A DNA stretch of 64,000 nucleotides. Origin: Aphelenchoides besseyi (lineage: Eukaryota > Nematoda > Chromadorea > Rhabditida > Aphelenchoididae). The number at the start of each line of letters is the position of its first letter. Positions within the stretch are counted from its first letter, which is position 1. The stretch is taken from positions 7,998,001 through 8,062,000 of the forward strand of contig JAMPIQ010000002.1 of assembly GCA_024699855.1 (NCBI GenBank), read 5' to 3'. Positions 59,946 to 64,000 of this stretch are shown here, one piece after another. The translations under genes were made by a program, and so were the position numbers. The notes under the pieces are model-generated. The model was not told the origin of the DNA and ran no database searches. It was given only the letters and a program-made list of their open reading frames with translations.

Positions 59946-62225
59946 ATTTCGATGGCCGGATCGTTAAGTCAAGTATCTAAAACGTATAAAATTGAACAGA
60001 CGATACGCAACTCTCGACAAACAACAAAAAACGCATCTTTGTTAAACACACGATTGAGATTTATGAAACTTGACGGACAATACGGGCAGCGGTTTTTTGG
60101 TGTCCGTGAAATTAACGCCAAATGTTCGATTGACCGACTAGTCACAATCGACGTCGGCAACGATCGAAAGATGTTCAGTTGAAATGAAGATGTCAAAAGA
60201 AGTGGTCATCTATGACAAACAAGCGGATAATCACGTGTTACAGAAGCAGTGGGTGGCATTCAAATAGTCGAAAGGAAAGTTTTAAACGAACTCAGAAAGA
60301 ACAATCAGAAAAGCAATTGAGCGGACGGCGATTTATGAGCTCTCACATGGTTGGAGACTTCAAATGCTAAGAAAACTGACTTGTGGAACGGCCAAAATGA
60401 ACGCCGGAGAATCAGAAGTTTTATGATCCGATTCGTGAATTTTGCTCGCCGACCGAGACAGCTGCATGTAATCCTGATTTTATGTTGAAATGCAAAAAAA
60501 CTTCTAAATTTATTGCCTATCCATAAGGTCAATCGACTCTCGAACAGTTACAAATCACAAGCTCTTCGTCACAACCCTTTTTGACGCCCTTGGGCTCGAA
60601 ATTCTCAGAGAAATGATGATCATAATCACAACGTTTCATTGTGAGAACTCGAAATATCTCCGCAATCTTCATGACTAACCCACTGTTTTTCTTCTCTCGA
60701 TTAGTCAGCCGAGCATACGGTCGGCTGTTGATCGGCAGTTATTAGCGGTTTCGAACGAAATCGAATTTCAATTTCTCATCACTTGTAAATGCGAAGATAA
60801 TCTGTGAAACCTTTTCCAGCAATGAATTCGATTTCACCCACAACCAATACGTGGCTAGGAGTTGAAACGTTCGTCGGCACCAAAACTTACGAGCGAATAA
60901 GACAAGAACGACGATTGTTTTAATTAGACGACCAATTGAAGATGTCGATCTCGCTTAGATTGCACACAAAACAACAAAATCACTTTACGCGTTTTGGCGC
61001 AGAAAACAAGGTGCAACTCCAGAACGATGCCGAGAATTTGCGTGTGACAGTAACTCCCCGGAGCTCAATGTGTTCCGACAAATGGATAACAGTAAGAGCA
61101 TCAAACGTGCAAAATACCTACTAGCTGATAGCTAAACACAAATTCAAGAGCAAACTTCAACTTCCTCTAACAGTTAGCCATCCAGTTGGTTTTTTGCTTT
61201 TAATTTGTTTACAACCAACTGAGAAGTAGAATTGTGAGTAATATTCGACGAATGCTGGGAAGCGGATGTCTTAGCAATAGAAAAATAATTACAAGGAACA
61301 AAGTGACTGAACTAGATGAAGATTGCAGCTGATAGCCACATCGTTTACAAACAAAAAACTTCTGCAATCAAATTTCGTGACTTCAAACACGATGAACACA
61401 AACGAACTCAGTGTGCCTATTTACCTCCAATGCACTTAATTGCGTGCTCCATAAATACAGTAGCGAGTAAGAATTAACGATCATAGAACTTGAGAACATG
61501 TGCCGCGGATTATCTGCGTTAGAAACAACTAATAAACAGCAAATCGAATGTCCAAACGAAAACTAAAAGACGCGCTTTTTTTTATTGCAGTCTAATTCCA
61601 TAGACCCAACAGTAGCGAGTGGCAGCAAAAGTAAGTTTCCTTGTGAGCGAAAGCGCGCAGCAGCCGATCATTCTGGCGCACAAACTACAAAAGGCGGGGC
61701 ATGTGGGCGGGAAAAGATCGTTCGTAATGTAACGGCGATTCGCTTTTCTATTGAGAACATTCGGACAGACACCATCTTCCTCTTGATCAACAACAACACG
61801 AATCAATTCAGTCGGGTACTTATTCACGGATCTAAACTCTCGGACATCTTCATTTCTTTACTCAGATGGTTTTCCTCGATAGCCATTTGGAATTCGTCCA
61901 ATAGGATTTGCGGTCTTTTCTTAAAGTTGTTGTACTATAAGCTCGTTTTTCTGTCTATAATCCACAACCATTCCAGTCTCACCGATAATTTAAACGTGCA
62001 GACTTCTAAATCATCTAATAATCGAGTTTATCATGACAACGAGAATAAACAACATAAAAATATCCATGGCAGAAGATGGAGTCAGAATCTCAAGGTGCAT
62101 TCGGAATACCCGCGTTCTTTAGCTTTAAAGTCTGTGGAAACAAAGTGAGTGATTAGTTGAGTAGACTGTCGAGTCTTCTCGGCACCCGTAAAGATAAATG
62201 GAATCATAAGCGATCAAATCAGATG
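59946..62225. other. Gene-poor region between the BED gene and the small membrane protein gene
   Basis: A 187-codon plus-strand frame (61585-62148) and an overlapping minus-strand frame show no domain or splice support and look like chance. AT-rich overall. Probably includes the promoter of the minus-strand BED gene. Confidence 0.35.
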
Positions 62226-62569
62226 CTATTGCTTCTCCAAAGGTTTCTGTAGATTTTGCATCTGAAACTGCTGATTTCATGTCGACAACTGTATTCGATT
62301 ACCGGTACTCGTGCACCGTTCATCTCCTGATTCGACGGCGAGTAGGTTCCTTGATTGTCACGCCGCAAACGAGCAATAACAGAGAAGAGCATACAACCCA
62401 GTAGAATAGAAACCACGAGGAGGCTGTTCGCTTCGGATGTAAACAAAATTTGTGATTTCATGCGATCATGTTTACAATTGAATGCCACTGCTTCTTGTTG
62501 AATCCATGACATAATAAAGTCTGTTGTACGCACACATTCAACTGAACGAGGATTATGATTTGTGGCCAT
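62226..62569 (-). CDS. Small single-pass membrane protein, unrecognised
   Basis: Starts at an ATG at 62569 and runs 89 codons to 62303, where a GTAATC donor and a TTTCAG acceptor define a 41-nt intron, the standard size here. Exon 2 (62261-62226) adds 11 residues and a stop, giving 100 residues. A hydrophobic helix (SLLVVSILLGCMLFSVIARLRR) flanked by basic residues indicates a single membrane span. The N-terminal half has two cysteines and no clear signal peptide. I do not recognise a family. The exact-size intron is the main reason to believe it. Confidence 0.5.
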
Positions 62570-63531
62570 TCAGCTTGTTGATATTCTAAATAAGAACCGA
62601 GCAACCGTTCATTGTATTTGTAATAAGAGACCAACATGATTGTTAAGCTCTAGGTTTCTGCTTGTAACATGTTCGATCAGTGCTTTATCTCTACTTAAGC
62701 ATTGAAGTTAGCCATCACATATCTTTAATGTGTAGCCAAACATTTTCCAATTATCATTATTGTCGCTCAAACAATATTCCAGCAAACGTTTTGTGTGTCG
62801 AATGGTGCATCAAAATGAACGTCCAGATTACTTGTGTATCAAGATTGCTTTGGATACTAATGACTGAGTTTGTGTGCTCATCACGTAGTGTTTATCTCTT
62901 AACAGAAATTCGAACCGTTCCTTGACTCTTTTACAGTTTAGTTGTCTAAAACCAAATGTGTAGTTTCCAATCAAAATCTGAAGGTTTTGTGCTGTGAAAT
63001 AGAAACATAATGCAAGGGAAAGCCTGCAAAGAAACGAATTCGATTGCGGACTTGGATTCTAGCATAGAGATGACTTTGTAGGCACCAATGGATGATGATT
63101 CCATAACATTGAAGCTCATGGACATAAGTTGTTGCTCAGTGGTTTTAAAGTCATTTTGCAATTTTTACAGGAGTTTCTTTTGATTTCATTTGTAGATGGT
63201 CTCGAAAACGTTTTGAACAATTATGGTCAGAATAGATTGTACCAATTAGGGTGTCGATAATTAGAGCTTTAAGAGTTGCGGTTGAGTTCGAGCATCCGTA
63301 ATAATCGAATTATGTAATCAGCTATTTCTTCGTATGTTCAAGTAATCTCTCGGCTTTATACAAGTTTATTGCGTACTTGAAAAAGAAACACACTTTTGAA
63401 GCAATTTCAATCTACAAAAGACTGTTTTTGACTTAGTTATCTCAGTGTAAGAAGCTGTTACAATTATGTTTGCGAGAATGTCTGTCAGTAGACCGTAAAT
63501 GAAAAGCTTTACAAGTAGGAGATGAAGTACG
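62570..63531. other. AT-rich intergenic region
   Basis: No convincing gene. A minus-strand AATAAA (TTTATT at 63365-63370) about 165 bases after the stop at 63532 probably ends the transcript of the gene at the right edge. Confidence 0.4.
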
Positions 63532-63985
63532 CTAATCGTTTTCATCTTCAGTCCATTCATGATCCGATTCATCTTCAGTCGATTCATCATCCGATTTGTC
63601 ATCATCATCCCATTTAAGTGGATCCATGTCGATTATGAATCGTAAAGTAGCGTCGAAATTTGGTTGTATTCGCTGTAGTTCCACCTCACAATATTGCTTA
63701 ATAAGCACATAATTTGTACTGTCTTTGGGTTCTGGGATGCTGTGCTCAGCAGAACACAGCGTATTGGACTTTGTAGCGGTGAGTATCTCCCAGCCGAAAT
63801 GCTCTACGACCTAGAAACGAACTTGAATCGGCCCTCACAAACAATTCTACTTTTCTTGTCTTCGGTATGTGTTTTCTGAACTCGTAGATAAGTGTCGTAC
63901 GAGGAATCGATACATTCGCCTCTTGCAGCTTGTCAATTTTCTTGCATTCTTCTCTTATCCAAACAAGCAGCTTTTTTAAAGTAAA
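63532..63985 (-). CDS. 3' end of an unrecognised gene with a highly acidic C-terminus (continues beyond window)
   Basis: Two exons, 63985-63851 and 63810-63532, join in phase 0 over a 40-nt intron; an acceptor at 63986-63987 shows that more exons lie outside. The visible part is 137 residues: a helical basic-amphipathic start (FTLKKLLVWIREECKKIDKLQ), a middle with HFGWEIL and YVLIKQYCEVELQRIQPNFD, then DMDPLKWDDDD and a tail of Asp/Glu/Ser to the stop. Acidic tails like this occur in chromatin and nucleolar proteins, but I cannot name a family. Confidence 0.6.
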
Positions 63986-64000
63986 CTGAAATCTTATTAA

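Noticed and set aside
61585..62148. 187-codon plus-strand frame
   Set aside because: No domain, AT-rich and Asn/Ser/Ile-heavy, with an opposing minus-strand frame in its first half; looks like chance.
1..64000. CRISPR arrays, bacterial operons, phage or rRNA genes
   Set aside because: No regular spacer-repeat arrays, Shine-Dalgarno-led gene trains or rRNA signatures; gene structure is plainly spliceosomal.

Overview
This is eukaryotic nuclear DNA from a small-genomed animal, most likely a nematode. Genes are split by very short GT-AG introns (typically 40-45 nt, many rebuilt here to the base with the reading frame kept). Several start codons sit just behind a splice acceptor with no visible upstream coding exon, which suggests spliced-leader trans-splicing. 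The gene set (LRIG/SMA-10 type receptor, DM-domain factor, plexin, IFT22, nematode-like tyrosinase relative) is metazoan. A nematode, perhaps of the Enoplea side, is my inference; no rRNA or mitochondrial marker is present to prove it.

Layout. 1-0.39 kb: last exon of a gene ending in a membrane anchor. 0.4-6.8 kb: no convincing gene. 6.85-9.38 kb (+): DM-domain transcription factor. 9.9-13.0 kb (-): LRIG-like receptor with LRRs and three Ig domains. 15.1-15.8 kb (+): small heat shock protein with a perfect heat shock element upstream. 16.3-18.0 kb (+): SLC25A33/36-type mitochondrial pyrimidine nucleotide carrier. 18.45-21.48 kb (-): endoplasmin (GRP94), divergent from signal peptide peptidase (21.9-23.6 kb, +). 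23.9-24.9 kb (-): HAD phosphatase of the PUDP/HDHD1 group. 25.5-30.1 kb (+): PNPLA8-type phospholipase, whose 2.5-kb intron hosts an antisense tyrosinase-like gene (27.0-29.0 kb, -). 30.5-33.9 kb (-): UCKL1. 34.3-35.0 kb (+): orphan gene, followed closely by UFD1 (35.2-36.3 kb, +). 37.3-38.9 kb (+): MFSD5. 39.0-40.3 kb (-): IFT22. 40.3-48.1 kb: about 7.8 kb without genes, holding a tRNA-derived SINE-like element. 48.1-56.5 kb (+): full-length plexin of 17 exons. 56.5-64 kb: sparse; a hairpin, a poorly resolved gene, a BED zinc-finger gene (-), a small membrane protein (-) and the 3' end of an acidic-tailed unknown gene (-).

Functional themes. GRP94 and signal peptide peptidase share one 456-bp divergent interval containing an ER-stress-element-like site. 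UFD1 adds an ER-degradation component elsewhere in the window. LRIG and plexin are cell-surface signalling proteins. Most other genes are housekeeping. The exon models for plexin (1,954 aa), SLC25A36 (361 aa), SPP (471 aa), PNPLA8 (563 aa), UFD1 (335 aa), the sHSP (172 aa) and the nested tyrosinase-like gene (640 aa) were all summed and keep frame.

Most unusual: a catalytically dead-looking tyrosinase relative with a mucin-like insert, nested antisense inside a PNPLA8 intron. I saw no clearly new multi-gene system.
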